A DNA stretch of 64,000 bases from Astrothelium macrocarpum (lineage: Eukaryota > Ascomycota > Dothideomycetes > Trypetheliales > Trypetheliaceae): assembly GCA_021030915.1 (NCBI GenBank), contig JAGEMR010000069.1, positions 95,661 to 159,660 of the forward strand, in the 5' to 3' direction. Positions 10,624-23,789 of this stretch are shown in pieces. The first letter of the stretch is position 1. Each line of letters starts with the position of its first letter. The notes beneath the pieces were generated by a model. It had not been told where the DNA came from. It worked only from the letters and a program-made list of their open reading frames with translations, and did no database searches. The position numbers and the translations under genes are program-made.

Positions 10624-11285
10624 TACCCATCTGTATCCGAAGGGGAAAGTCGGACCATGGCATAGCGAGCGTGTGAACGAACTACTGATTTCGGGCTCAG
10701 CATTTTGACGGACATTTCAGAAACGCAAGTTGCCCGCTTGGAAATTCTTGGGTCAGAGATGGGCCCGTCGAAACTGAGCTCGTGTTCCATACACATGCCG
10801 TGGCAAAAGCGCGTGTTTGATTCGTTCGCCTGTTCAACAGAAACTGTGCTGCATTTAAGAGCCCACGTTCTAGGTCCCATATCCGTACGTGTAGACATGA
10901 CAAAATTTGTAGCATCTGCCGGCATATTGTATTCCGGATACGTCTCATGACATTGTTCCGGACATCGAATGATAGGACGCATGTGACCTCTTTTAATGAG
11001 GGCTTGTTGGCCAGAGCAAGTACTGTTAGGATTTCCAAAACTGCGATTTGTGAAACGAGGATCTAGGGTACTTCGATTGGTCGTTTGATTGGGATCGCGG
11101 CTGGGTGGGTATACTTTTACCATTGGTTTACCACTACATTTCATTAGTTCGTGGCTATCAACTCTGTGTGCGTAGACAGACTATGCAATATGGTCGTCCA
11201 GCATTGTGGCTGGATTATCTTTGTAGGCAGCATTCAATGGAATGGCTGCAAAAAGACCTGTAAAGCAGAAGAGTGAAAATCTCAT
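10624..11285 (-). pseudogene. 5' part of a secreted cysteine-rich protein gene, disrupted
   Basis: ATG at 11285 begins a signal peptide (MRFSLFCFTGLFAAIPLNAA). Codon 35 is an in-frame TAG (11183-11181), consistent with a CAG-to-TAG change at a CpA site; otherwise the frame stays open for about 220 codons until the pogo/Fot1 element, whose insertion produces a TAG. Together with 8178-8459 the ancestral protein was about 313 residues, with a dozen or so Cys and several N-glycosylation sequons (NQT, NRS, NST, NES, NIT). I do not recognise the family; an extracellular function is inferred from the signal peptide alone. An unrecognised intron could remove the TAG, but no good splice pair is visible. 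Confidence 0.75.
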
Positions 11286-12047
11286 GATTCCTGTAAAACA
11301 CGGCAATAACGATAATTGAAAGTCGAGGGGGAAAAAAAAGAAACCCCAAAAAAAGGTAATTCAAACAAATGGACTTTGGGACAGACTGCTCAAACTTTGA
11401 GGTAACAAGGGAATACCTCAGAATTGATTATGACGTATGTAGAGCTGCCTTTGGGCCGAGGGCATATGGGATTGTTAAAGTTTAAAAGGTGTTTACCTCG
11501 ATGCACTGGAGCGCCTTTTATTTTTCCTTCCTTTCTCCCCTTTCCTTGTTTTTTTTTTTTGACAGCTGAAAGATATGCAGACAAAAAAGAAAACGTATTC
11601 TAATAGATGATGCATTTCATTTATTTTGTCGCGGGCCATGGCGACAGGGGCGATGACATGCACACTGGAGGTAGCGATGTAGTCGTACCCGAACGAGAAA
11701 GGTCTTCCCAAACGCCAAATCCAGCCATTGATTCCCCAGCACAACGATTACTATGTAGAGTAGTCAAGAGCGACTCATCCCAAAAAGCGACAAGAGATCT
11801 GTTCGATTCTAATTCGGAACAACAACGTGCGACCATAGCACTCTATGGCTGTAGAGAGTGACGCTACGTTTTAGTAAGGTCATGTAGAGAGCTATTTACC
11901 AAAATGGAAAACTCCGAGGATAACCAAAAGCACCCTTGCGCAATCAATGAAGAGACCTATACGTGCCGTGCCAATAACAGCTCTCTCTCGATCTTACAGC
12001 TGCCTGTACAGAGCTCAAGTTAAACGCCTTTGGACCTTGTTACAGTA
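11286..12047. other. intergenic region
   Basis: Between the start of the split secreted-protein gene and the 3' side of the NLR gene. Contains homopurine/homopolymer tracts (11,329-11,356 and 11,551-11,560) but no recognisable gene. Confidence 0.6.
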
Positions 12048-12119
12048 CTACTCGGCACATTTATCAAGTAGCATTCGAACAATTGGCTCATTGCCACGCT
12101 CTGAAGCAGCTTCAAGCAA
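12048..12119 (-). pseudogene. frameshifted extra ankyrin repeat of the NLR gene
   Basis: Directly beyond the NLR stop, in another frame, the DNA still encodes LLEAASERGNEPIVRMLLDK, clearly one more ankyrin repeat like its eight neighbours, ending at a TAG (12050-12048). A one-base insertion (or two-base loss) around 12,113-12,120 moved it out of frame. Confidence 0.75.
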
Positions 12120-15100
12120 CTCGATTAGACCCATCCTCACGAGGAAAAAAAATTATATCGGCGCCATTATCGAGTAAAATCCGAACAATCTGGTCATGGC
12201 CAGCTCGTGAAGCTTCAGAGAGTGCCGTTTGCTCTAACTCATTTATCTTATTCACGTCGGCATTATAGCTGAGTAGCATCTGAACAGTCCGGTCACGACC
12301 ACGCGCTGAAGCCTTAAAAATTGCTGTTTCCTCCCATATGTCACCTCTATTCACGTCGGCACCGTTATCGAGTAAAATCTGAACAATCTGGTTACGACCG
12401 GCCTGTGAAGCTTCGGAGAGTGCTGTTTCCCCAAGATCATTTGTCTTATCCACATCGGCACCGTAATCGAGCAGCATTTGGACAATCTCGCTATGACCAG
12501 CTGCTGAAGCTTCAGAAACTGCTGTTCTCCCGAAATCACCATTTATATCCGCATCGGCACCCTTACCGAGCAAAATCTGAACAATTTGGTGATGACCAGC
12601 CTCCGAAGCTCTGGAAAGTGCTGTCCTCCTGCTCCATCCACTACTTCTATTCACTTCAGCACCATTATCGAGTAAAATCCGAACAATCTGGTCATGACCA
12701 GCTTCTGAAGCCTCGCCAAGTGCTGTTGCTCCCCATCGACCTCCTGCATTGGCGCCGCTCTCAAGCAGCAGCTGAACAACTTGATAGTGACCGTGGCGAC
12801 AAGCAGGAATAAGTGGAGAATTAGGAGACGAGTCATTCAGGAGAGCACCTGCCTTCACTAGTAAGTCCACCATGGTAGCATGTCCACTCTCTGACGCATA
12901 CCAGAGCGCAGTCTGTCCTCTTACGTCGGATTTGTTGATGTCAGAGCCTGGTAATCCTTGCAAATATGCCATCAGGCCGCAAAATCCGAAATGAGCTACG
13001 ATATGTTCTGGTGCCACCCCGTTCCATCCTTCACTTCGAGTGTCGGACATCCTCCCGAAATATTCAGCCATTGTAAACTGGGCCGCAGCAGATACCTTTG
13101 GTTGACTGCTAAATAGTCGGAGGGTTGCAGGGTTAGTCTCTAGAGAACCTTGTCGAACATGGTGGCCCCAAAATTTGGTAACGTATTCGTAAAAAGGATT
13201 TTTTTTCAGTCGCGCGTTACACTGCTCTTGAGTCGAGCAATATCTAGTACTAAAAGTGTCGAATGAAAGGTAAGTCACACAAATTACGCCAATTTTAATG
13301 TGACAATCCGGAAAGTAAAGATGCTGGTTATTCTCAAAGAAACCTTGTGTGGTGTAATGGACGAGACGAATGACATTGCTCCGGTGATCCACAGTTATCA
13401 ATCCCACACATACGGAGACTAAGTCATGCGTATCAGGAAGGTTTTCTTCGTCAAGTTTTGGTGAATCATGTTCTATGGCCAGAGCATGTCGAAGTTCCAG
13501 AGGTGAGAGCGGCCTTTGAGCATGAGTGATCCAAGAGAGAGTTTGTAGCGCAAGTCTTTTGCGGCCAGGGACCTGTCCCTCAATCCTTTGCATTGTCTCC
13601 TTATACGCGTAGTCGTACGCCCCAGATCCTGATGGCAACCTTTCTAACGTTATCTTCATGTCTCTTGGAGACATTTGTCCAGAAAGGGAGTTCAGATACA
13701 GTTGTGCGAGAAGAAACCTAACAAATTTAAGTAAATTTTCGTTTCCTGCTCTGAAGGCATTCTTACATTCCATCCACGGCAGTCACAATGGCTCTTTTAA
13801 TTTGCCCCTGTAAGTGAGGGCGAGAAGAAACAAATGCCGGAAGCTCCGATAGGTGACTATCGACATAGCTTCCTACGTCTTCTTCCTTTGCGCGAATCTC
13901 GAGGTTCACGCTCCCGCTGAGCTGGTTCTTGATCTCCGAATTCGGTCTTGAGGTTACTAAGACATTTATCGTGGTACAAGTTCGAAGTTCTAAGATCTCA
14001 GAAAGGAACTTCTTCCATCCGCTGTGAGATGCTTGGTATTCGTCCAACGCATCTACCAAAATAAAGGCTCTTGAACGCTCCTTTAAGATGCTTTTTAGCG
14101 TTTTGACTATGTCATCGAATGTCGGTCGCGTTCTTGTTTTATTATGGAAGTTGTAAAGATTTGTCACTCCCTGGGGGATCCTGTCTTGTTCTTGTATTGG
14201 CTGTTTTAATAGATTTGAGAGCAGATCCTCAGGCTTCTGATCTTGTCCCCTTCTGAAATTGCAGTAGACGTATGCAATACCGACAGTGGAATCATGCTGA
14301 AACTTCTTTTGTAGGTGATCGATAACAATTGTCATGATCATAGTCTTACCAGCCCCGGGCATACCAGGGCAGAAAAGGGTATTACGACTGTGACCTTGCC
14401 AACGTTGGAACTCGGGTGAGTCCAGAAACCATCTCCCTGTTCCCGCCTCCAGCCTGCACATAAAGTCATTTCTCTGGAGAGCATAGTCGGTTGTTGAGAG
14501 CCATTCGAGTATTTCTTGGTCTTGAGAGCTTTTGCTATGTCGCTCTACTCGTCTTACGCTGGAGCGAATGTCGCTTACGTCCTCCGAGACTATCAAGATA
14601 GTTAGTAACAAGATCTCGAACGACACTAATGAATACGAAAGTAATGTTTTCAGCTCTATGTCTTCTACTTATTCCCTTTGAGTTTACCATTGTCAACGCC
14701 AGAGGCTTTATGCATCCGAACAGCAATCTAGCAATACAAATATTGTCCTTAGCATACAGTGGCTTGTAAGATACCTATGAGATACCAAGAAATTGCTACC
14801 AGAAAGAGCTGTAGGACGCAAGTGGTGTGAACGAGCAAAGAGAGTTATCTAACGGGAGAGGCAGCATATTACTCACGTTGCTCTAATGTCCTCTGCATTC
14901 TGTCTAGAGCTCTGGGCGTTTGCTGGAGATGATGCACGGGTACATATGAAAGCAACTCCTTTGCATACGCAGCTGCTACTGCAGCAGCGTATCGTTGCCA
15001 TCGATCATTTTTATGCGAATCGGCATAGTCGCATACACCCCGAACCACTAAACATGGAAAGTTATTCATTAAACCAGCTGCTTCCATCTCATAACAAATG

Positions 15101-15951
15101 CACTCGGCAGGAATATGTTCAAGGATTCTTTCTCTGAAGTAACTATCCTTCACAAGAGTATTGCCTGAAGCAATGGTGCCGTAGTGAATGACAGGGTCGG
15201 TGGACGTCCTGGCTTCCCGCGGTATCTTCTCGCTGTCTGAGCAATTACAACAATCGCGGCCTCGCTGGTGTGTAAAATCGGCCTTGAACAAATTGTCGTT
15301 ACCTTCTCCTTGGTAACCAAATCCTGTGAAACCTGGCCTTCTTTTGAACATGTACGGGTTCCGGCTTTCCATTTGCTCAAGGGTCTTGGAAATTTCTGAT
15401 GGCCTTTGCTCATGTTGACTTTTCAAATTTGATAATGCGTAAAGGAGAACTTCAGGCGGTGAGTTGAGGAAGTCTTTCCGTTCCAACTTAGCACCAGGTA
15501 TAGCTTTGACGAGATCATACTGGATGACTCCTCCAGTGCTTCCTGATGGTTCGCCGATAACAATATCTCCGAGTCGTATGTCAATCTCCCCGTCATTGTC
15601 CATTCGGGGGATGCCACCACCAATACCAACCAATAGGCCGAATTTGATTTCGGGAAATGAAGAGAGCATCGCAGAGGCCAACACTGCAGCCGACACTAAG
15701 CCATACTGACCCGCTTTTAGTGACGCGATGACAATATTGTGCTCTCCCAAGCTGCCCCACGAGTACGAAAGCTTTTCAGTAGGTGGTTGATCGAAGTCGA
15801 GCGGCTTGCCATGTTGTTCATCCAGCAAAGCTTCTATGGCAGCTCGTTCGATCGGTAAAGGAGCAATCCACCCCACGTTATATTCACCAGCATTTTGAAG
15901 GCTTCTCAGTGGCAAACTCATCTGCAGTGGGATACAGATTGCTAAGGTCAC
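12112..15951 (-). CDS. NLR-type protein: nucleoside-phosphorylase + NACHT + ankyrin repeats, about 1,167 aa
   Basis: Fungal STAND/NLR, a class tied to non-self recognition and incompatibility. Exons 15951-14877, 14589-13767 and 13717-12112. Exon 1 encodes a PNP_UDP-1 fold (residues about 20-345): YNVGWIAPLPIERAA, VGIGGGIPR, GDIVIG, then YEMEAAGLMNNFPCLVVRGV and CDYADSHK. Exon 2 carries the NACHT domain: P-loop GMPGAGKT near residue 436, YVYCNFRRG, Walker B ILVDALDEY near 537 and LVTSRPN. Exon 3 holds the winged-helix-like segment, then eight ankyrin repeats (about 890-1150). Intron 2 is 49 nt (joins DGM to FLLAQ). Intron 1 is 287 nt, with a perfect TACTAAC branch site before its acceptor; an internal mini-exon cannot be excluded. 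Met11 at 15921 is an alternative start. Confidence 0.88.
12120..12960 (-). repeat. ankyrin-repeat-coding tandem array
   Basis: Eight units of about 99-105 bp in the NLR 3' end, several nearly alike at DNA level (for example GGTCATGACCAGC and close variants recurs in register). Protein units follow the pattern TALSEASxAGHxQIVxxLLD. High unit-to-unit similarity is as expected for repeats that exchange by unequal recombination. Confidence 0.8.
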
Positions 15952-16494
15952 CCGCTACGCAAGAGAAATTTTGTGCTTGCAGTCAAAATGGATTGGGAGG
16001 AAGACCTAGAGCTATTGCTGGGGATGAGAGGAGAAGCACGACGACCGTGGGCAAAGAGCGCATGGAGCAATCTTATACTTCCTACATCTATCTTGTCAGC
16101 CTTGTGCTGTCCCATTGAATCTGGACTCGCATCAACGCCGAAACAAGGGGCAAAGCTAAAACAGACCTGATCATATCGGATTAGCCACCTTTTTATCGCA
16201 GAGTCTATACCCATCCCGGTAATCTCACCCTTGATTTTCTTTGAAATGAATGTTCTCATCGTACTAAAGGTTTCGGTAAGCTCCAGAAGTAACCAATGGG
16301 ATAACAAAATCACTGAAATAAGCCTTGTGCGGCAAGCACTTTTAGCCACTGAGACCCTCTCGGTCGGCCATAACGCCAAGTGGGCCAAAATGGTTCATAA
16401 TTTCGCCGAAGATGTTCCACACATACAAATCCCCATTAAATTGATATAGTGATGAGAAATCAATAAAATAAATTCATATTTCTGATTTTTATTA
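15952..16494. other. NLR upstream region and left edge of the AT-rich block
   Basis: Promoter side of the NLR gene. Base composition falls sharply from about 16,440 and the first transposon terminus follows at 16,495. No gene seen. Confidence 0.65.
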
Positions 16495-18370
16495 GAGTCG
16501 TCCACGGTCATTTGGACAGCCCCATCATTTGGACAGCTCTGTACATGCGCGCAGCATACAATCAATCTGCGATCCTCATGCGTTTCGCACCCACATCTCC
16601 AAATCCAAATCTGAACTATCTGATGAATCATTAGATACAAAAATTATTATTTCCGATTTTTCTTTTTTAAATATAGTTTTTATTGATCATTCATGATGAC
16701 GTTTTATATATAATTTCTTCTCCGTTTCATATATAATTCGTAATATAATCATAATTATATATATATTAATTTCTTTTAATTCAATTCTTTTATTTTTAAT
16801 ATTATATTTTTATTTATCAAAAAATTCTGATTGATCTGTCAATTATTTAATTATAATGATAATTATGATATTTTGTGATTCGTATAAACGTGTTATGCGT
16901 TCCATATATCATTTCATAAGCGATTCAATTACGTTATTTTTATTTAATATTTTTATGAATTCTTTATTTGATTTATTAAATTCAATAATTTCTGAAGAAG
17001 AGTTTTTCAATAATATATGATCCAATTTGACTGAATTGGATGATATAAATTCTTTTGAAATAGACGTAATTTATATAATAAATAATTCATTTAAAATTCG
17101 TATACGATTCAATGATAATATATCTATATTTCGAAAATTAATATAAATATTTTCTTTTATTATAATCATTTTATATATATGAATGAATATTTCAATTCAT
17201 TCTGTTTTAAATATATATTATATACTGAATTTATAAAATACAATTATTTCATTTATATAGAACCGTTTGAACGCAGTAAATATATCCATATTAAATGATT
17301 GAAATATATATAAATAATATAATAATATGATCATAAGATTGATTTTATTATCGATATAATAAATGATAAATTTGATTTGAATATGGCTGTCGTGGCCATT
17401 TGTGATAAAAAGACGTCTACGATTCACATATTATTCGTATATCAAAGAATTGAAAATTTTGATTAATCAATATAATTCCAATTCATTTAATATTCAATTA
17501 TTTTTATTTATTATAAAATGATATTCTGATAATATATTTGCGCTAATTTAACGCGTATTGAATTATGCGTTTTTGAAAATCAAAAAAGGCGGCAGTATTT
17601 CATTTATTATACTGATATATTCAATCATTATAATCTATTCTTATTTATCTATTATAATTTTTTATTTTTTTTTTATATTAAAATAAATTAATATTTTAAA
17701 TGATTATTCTTTTTTAATATTAAATTCTGATTTATTTATATTATAAATATTTATAATATTATATTCATATTTTTTTTATTATTTTTTAAATACATCAAAT
17801 TAGTGATTTATTATCATTTTAATTATACCATTTATACGAATCGATTCTAATTGACGGATATATATATTGATAATCTCAGAATATCGTTTGAAAAAATAAT
17901 CGATCCAATTAATATTAATTGAATTAAAAAAAAATATATAAAACGTAGATAAGATATATAATGAACGCGCTTTTTTCATAAAAATTCAGCCAATTCTAAT
18001 AATAATAAACGTATGATTGGATTTTCTATATTAATATATCGTTTGATCTAATGAATTAAAATCAATTCTTCGGTATTTATTAGAAATTAAATTAATTCAT
18101 TGATTTTTGTATACAAGATACCGCCGTTTCATTTACGCGTTAATATTGATTTAGATATTTTGAATATACGTGTAACCTCAATAACAGATAAAAATTGATT
18201 TTCAGAAAATGCAATAAGAATAGATTGAATTCTAGTTTCAAATTCTATATTTTTGAAAGAATTTTGAATTGTCATGATGAAGTGTATGAGGATCGCAGAC
18301 TGATCATATGCGGCGCGCATGTACAGAGCTGTCCAAATGATGGGGCTGTCCAAATGACCGTGGACGACTC
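16495..18370 (-). mobile_element. RIPed Fot1/pogo-type DNA transposon, 1,876 bp
   Basis: Terminal inverted repeats of about 80 bp (outer end GAGTCGTCCACGGTCATTTG) face each other at 16,495 and 18,370, flanked by TA (16,493-16,494; 18,371-18,372). The minus strand encodes a degraded transposase: a helix-turn-helix near 18,150-18,220 (FLSVIEVTRIFKISKSIL) and, at 17,427-17,218, RRLFITNGHDSHIQIKF followed by LYIFQSFNMDIFTAFKR, matching the DDE-domain pattern DGHxSH...HLLQPLDV...LK. Multiple stops. Its length equals that typical of Fot1 elements (about 1.9 kb). It forms the left border of the AT-rich block. Confidence 0.88.
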
Positions 18371-18403
18371 TATTTAATTTAGAAAATATAAAATTGTCAT
18401 ATA

Positions 18404-20244
18404 ACGTATCTGCATAGCGAGCGGAATACCGTTCCGCATTCGTACGAATTTTTTTTTATTAACACAATAATATTATATTATAATTATGAAAATTAATCGC
18501 TATTCTTTTTTTCAGAGATTAAAAAATTTATCTGACATATTCGTATATAATATTCAGATTATTTATAATTATTATAATATCATACACACGGATTTTTGCC
18601 ATTTATATGATCATTCTTTTTATATATCATTTTTTTTAATTTTAATCATATTTTTTTATAATTATAATATATTTATTTTTGAAATATTAAATGATCCGTC
18701 AATATATAATCGAATTTTTTTAATTTTTTGATATTTATTTAATATTTTATTTATTATACGAAAATTTTTATTTTTTATTTTTAATAATATCAATTCATAT
18801 ATTAATTTTGAAATATTTTTTATTTATATATTAATTAAATTATATAATTGAATTGAAGAATTATTTTATGATTTTATAATTTTAAATTTCAGATTTATAG
18901 AATTTCGTATTATATTTTTTATAATTTTAAATATATTTGAATTTATAAATATGATATTTATTAAATATGAATTTGATAATATAAATATTTTAGATTTAAA
19001 ATCTAATTAATTGATTATTTATTTTAAATTATATAAAATAAAATCAATTATTCGAAATTTTGTTTATATATTTCTTTCATTTATTAAGATAAGAAATGTT
19101 TTTTTAAAAATGAAAAAGAAATCGTCTTTTATAATATATATAAATTGAAATCGTATTAAATATTCAATTTTTTTGTTGTATAAAATTTTTAAAAGATCAA
19201 AATATTTTATATCAAAAAATTGAAAAATATATGATGAATATGAAGATATATAAAAAATAATAATATCCATTTTTTGATAATAATTATCAAATTCAAAAGA
19301 ATGATAATTATTATATTTATCGAAAATTAAAAATTGATATTTTTTAATCATATAAAATTTTGTAAATTTTTTAAAATATTATAATTAATCTAGATTAATT
19401 TCATTTATTATTCAATTATTTATATTTAAATAAATTCATCAGATAATAAAAAATTCGTTATTTATATATTAAAAAAGGAAATGATATTTGTTTTTTATAA
19501 TAATATATAAAGATAATATCTAATCATTTATATAAATATTCTGAATTATTGAAATCCATTTTCAATTATTAGATTATTTTATATGAAATCTTTTTTTATA
19601 ATCTGAAATAATAATAATTTTTATATATAATAATATTTCTATTAAAAAATCAATTTTATTAAAATTATAAATATCGATATTAATAATTCTATATTTATTG
19701 ATTATATTATATATAAAATTAAATCAGTTTTATATAATTATAGGATTTTCAATTAATATTTTTTGATAATTAATTTTTTATCAGAATCGTATTTTAAATA
19801 ATGATTATTATTATATAAAATTTATAATTTATCAAAATCTAATATATGATGCGTTTTGAATTTCGCGTAAATAATCAGTCATATTTTATATATCATTTTA
19901 TTTAAACGAAAAATCGCGATTAATTAGATTTATAATATAATTCAGAATTTTTTTATTTTTATTTTAATAAGATTTATTGAATTGATTGAAATATTATATC
20001 GTAATTATTGACCGTCGCGTCGAATAATTAATATCGTATGAGAGATTTTATAAATTTAAACAATTTTTTATACATTAAATTTTTGGTCTTTTTTTAAAAT
20101 TTCGAGAATTATAATCATTTTACTTTTTTTAGAAGATATTTTTATTTTTATATGTAAAGAAAAGTCGCGTCAAAAAGAAAAGTTCGTATAAATACGGAGC
20201 GGTGTTCCGCTTGTTATGTTATTCCGCTCGCTATGCAGATACGT
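18404..20244 (-). mobile_element. RIPed pogo/Fot1-type DNA transposon, copy A, 1,841 bp
   Basis: Ends ACGTATCTGCATAGCGAGCG (left) and its complement (right), flanked by TA at 18,402-18,403 and 20,245-20,246. Same family and same orientation as the copy at 45,736. Minus-strand remnant at 19,351-19,064 (YNKKIEYLIRFQFIYIIKDD) corresponds to the HSSHLLQPLD...LK transposase segment, here heavily mutated. The left terminal repeat lacks 17 bp present in copy B between two direct GAGCGGAA repeats. Only 31 bp separate its TA duplication start from the preceding element. Confidence 0.88.
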
Positions 20245-20246
20245 TA

Positions 20247-20946
20247 TAAAAATTTGGTATTTTATTAATTATTTTATTTAGAATATTTATAGCATATTAT
20301 ATCTTATTTTTTATTATCTTTTAAATATTTTTATTATAAAATAATTGATTATTATAAAATTAAATCAATAAATAAAAAAATATTATAATGATTATAATAA
20401 TAAAAAAAATTAAATTTATTATTATTTTATATATTAAAAAAATGATTTAAATAATAAAATCTATTAAAATAATTAAAAATAAATTCAGAAAAAAAATCAA
20501 TCATTTATATATTTATAATTTTAATATATTTTAATTTTAATTAATCTAATAAAAAGATATTTTATATTTTTTAATAATATAATTTTTATTTAAAATTATA
20601 TTATTTTTAATAACTAAAATACTTCTGAGATATTTATCAAAAAATTATTAATAAAAATATTAAATAAAAAAATCAATAAATTGAATAAATTATCAAATAT
20701 AAAATATAATAAAATCATATCAAGAATTATAATTATTAATTATTACATATATATATTTATTATTTATTATAAATATTTATTTTATAAAATTGTTTTTAAA
20801 ATATTCTTTATTGAATTTATTTATATAAATCTTAATATTATAATTATAAATATAATATAAATTAAATTTTTTATATTTTTAATGATTTAAATTGTATTTG
20901 ATTAATTAATATTTATTATAAATTAAAATAATATAAAATAAAGATA
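20247..20946. other. unassigned AT-rich stretch
   Basis: About 700 bp of nearly pure A/T between two delimited transposons; no terminus, LTR or reading frame can be recognised. Confidence 0.6.
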
Positions 20947-22288
20947 ACGTGGTTCACCATTCAGCCGGTCATATCAGTCAGTCGGTCAAAATCCGCATCA
21001 GAAAACCATTTAAATTTTTGTCACGTCATAATTTTTCAACCATTATATCAATTTATTTCAAAAAAGAGAATATTATTCTTATTATTAATATAATTCAAAT
21101 TACAAAATTTTTTGATAAAAATTTAAATCAACGCGTGATTATGAAATATTATAATATCTCATAAAATTCTTTAAACGATAGAATTCATCATCGATAATAA
21201 TACGCGTCAATTCAATTATAATATCATAAATTAGATCAATTAAAAGAATAATCGTTAATCAAATATATATTTAATCAAGATTCAAAAGGATTTTTATTAT
21301 ATTTTTCTAATATAAAAAATATGACCAATTTTTTATTAAATTCGCGCGGAGATAAATTTATTAACAAATATTGAATAAAACGTTTTATTAATACATAATC
21401 AGATTTTAAAATCAAATTCATCTGTCTATATAATTATTAAAAAACATTATAAAAAAATTCAAAAATTATTTCGGATTGATTTGAATTATTATAAAATATA
21501 ATAAACAAATATAGAATATATAAAAAATATCTATAATTTTGACGAAATAGATTTTATGATGGATATAATTATCGCGTTAATGATGATAATATGCGCCGAA
21601 AGACATGATAAAATCAAATTTATATAATCAAATAATTGGAAATGAATTATAATTATTGAATATATTAATATAAAAGATTGATATATTCCGCCATTTATTA
21701 TTATTCAAAATATCTATCATCTTATGAATTAGATCATCAAATCGAATTTTTCTGATAATTGGATTATTAAATCTATTTCTAATAAATAGATTAATAATGA
21801 AATAAATTTAGATTGGATTCGATATTTTAATAAACATATAAAAGATTATTTTAAAAATGTATATCAATTATTGATTATTGATGGATATGAAAATTATTTA
21901 TCAGCCGAATTCAATGAATTTTATAAAAAAAATAAAATTATTCTAATCAGTATATTTATATATTTATTCCATTTATTTTAATTATTAGATATCGTATTAT
22001 ATTCGTTTTTAATATATATATATATAATAATGAAATTAATCTATTGATTAAAATCACGATTAATTATATTATCAAATTCGAATTTTTTATCGTATTTAAA
22101 ATCATTCATATCAAAATTTTTATAAAAATAAATATCAAATCTGAATTTAAAAAAAACTGGAATTTCATTTTGAAATCTGGATTTTATAATTTTTAAATTG
22201 GATATTTATTTTAGAATATTTATATCGTTAAATAATTATTCTTCCATCATTTATAAATGAAAATCACAAATTTTTTACAATTCATAAT

Positions 22289-22653
22289 TGTTACGACCCC
22301 ACGGTCATGCGGGTACACTCCGCCAGGGAGTAACCAACCAGTGTGGTACCTAAAGGGATTGCTCACGCAGCCCTGGGTGAGCATCACCCGACCCACGGTG
22401 AGGCTCATTAGATTGAACGTAAGGATCACGATAATACTGATGAACAATCAAATATATAAAAATATTATAAAATTATTATAATCTCGTTATATTTAAAATC
22501 ATTCTTTAAATTAATCTTTGATAACGTCTTTAATAGAATTTTGAATTATTAAATAATTATTATTTTTTATTAATTCTGTCTTTTATCGATTCATTTTAGA
22601 AATCATTTTAATTTTAAATAAATTTGATATTAAAAATATTTAAAATCATAATA
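22289..22653 (+). repeat. left LTR of the outer gypsy element
   Basis: 365 bp, starts TGTTACGACCCCACGGTCAT and ends at ATCATAATA (ancestrally ...AACA). The first 150 bp are GC-rich and apparently unmutated, the rest strongly AT-shifted. Confidence 0.9.
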
Positions 22654-23789
22654 TATTGAATATTTTCAAAATGAATTAATAAAAATAATTATAGAACGAT
22701 GATAGTGTATTTCAGATTAAAAGAATCCGATTTATATCATGATTTAACGGAAAAATCAAAAAATCTAATGATTTTAATAAAGACCGTTTCAAAATGGAAA
22801 ATTGATTTAATATCATATAATTATATTTTATATTTGAAAATATTATTTCAGATAATCAGTCTTTTTTTATGAATACATTTATAAAGAAAAGAATATTTTA
22901 TTAGATCCGATTATATTTTGTCAGTTATATAAATAATATCGGAAATTAGGTCATCAATAATATATTTCAGAATTTTGAAATATTTAAAAAAGAAATCAAT
23001 AAAATATTCAGAATATTTAATTAATAAATAATAATTGAATAAATCATTTGGAATATTAAATAAAAAATTTTTACGGTTAATTATATGATCAAATTCCAGA
23101 AATACGTTCAATAAATTAAATGAAATAATGAAATATTCCATTTCATATTTTATAAGAAATTTAAAAATAATATTAAAAATGAATTAATGCGTTATATGAA
23201 TATTATTGATATTCTATCATGATTAATGAAAATTATAATCGAATTAAATAATAAATTATATATAAGAATTTTAAAAAAAAGAGGAAATCATAAATTAATC
23301 ATTGGATGGGAAAATTCACGAATTTAGAATAATAATTATAATGATTTAATGAATTTTAATTTTGTTAAAAAAGAAAAAAAAAAGAATAATATTCGTTCTA
23401 AAAAAGGATTTAAAAATAAAAAATACTATTTTTATGAAAAAAAGGAATATTTTACGAAAAACTGCCGATTCAAATCCAATATGATATAATGAGAAGTCAT
23501 AATTATAAAAAAGGAAATTAATATGATTTTAATTAACGATTCGGATAAAAATATTCTGATGGAAGGGATCGTTCAGAGAATATTTGATGAAAGAAATGAA
23601 TGATAATTCAATCTATAGAATAATGATAGAAGAAATGATCAATTCTCAATATTAAGAAATTTATAAAAAATATAAAAAAGAATACGAATATATGAATCAC
23701 GAATAGGCTAATAAGATAAATAAATTATATGAAAATGACCAGTCACGGAATTCATATTTCAGTAATATATGGGAAAAATGTTGAGATAT

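Noticed and set aside
12321..12812. Plus-strand open frame of 163 codons.
   Set aside because: Mirror of the ankyrin-repeat coding sequence; its repetitive translation reflects the tandem units.
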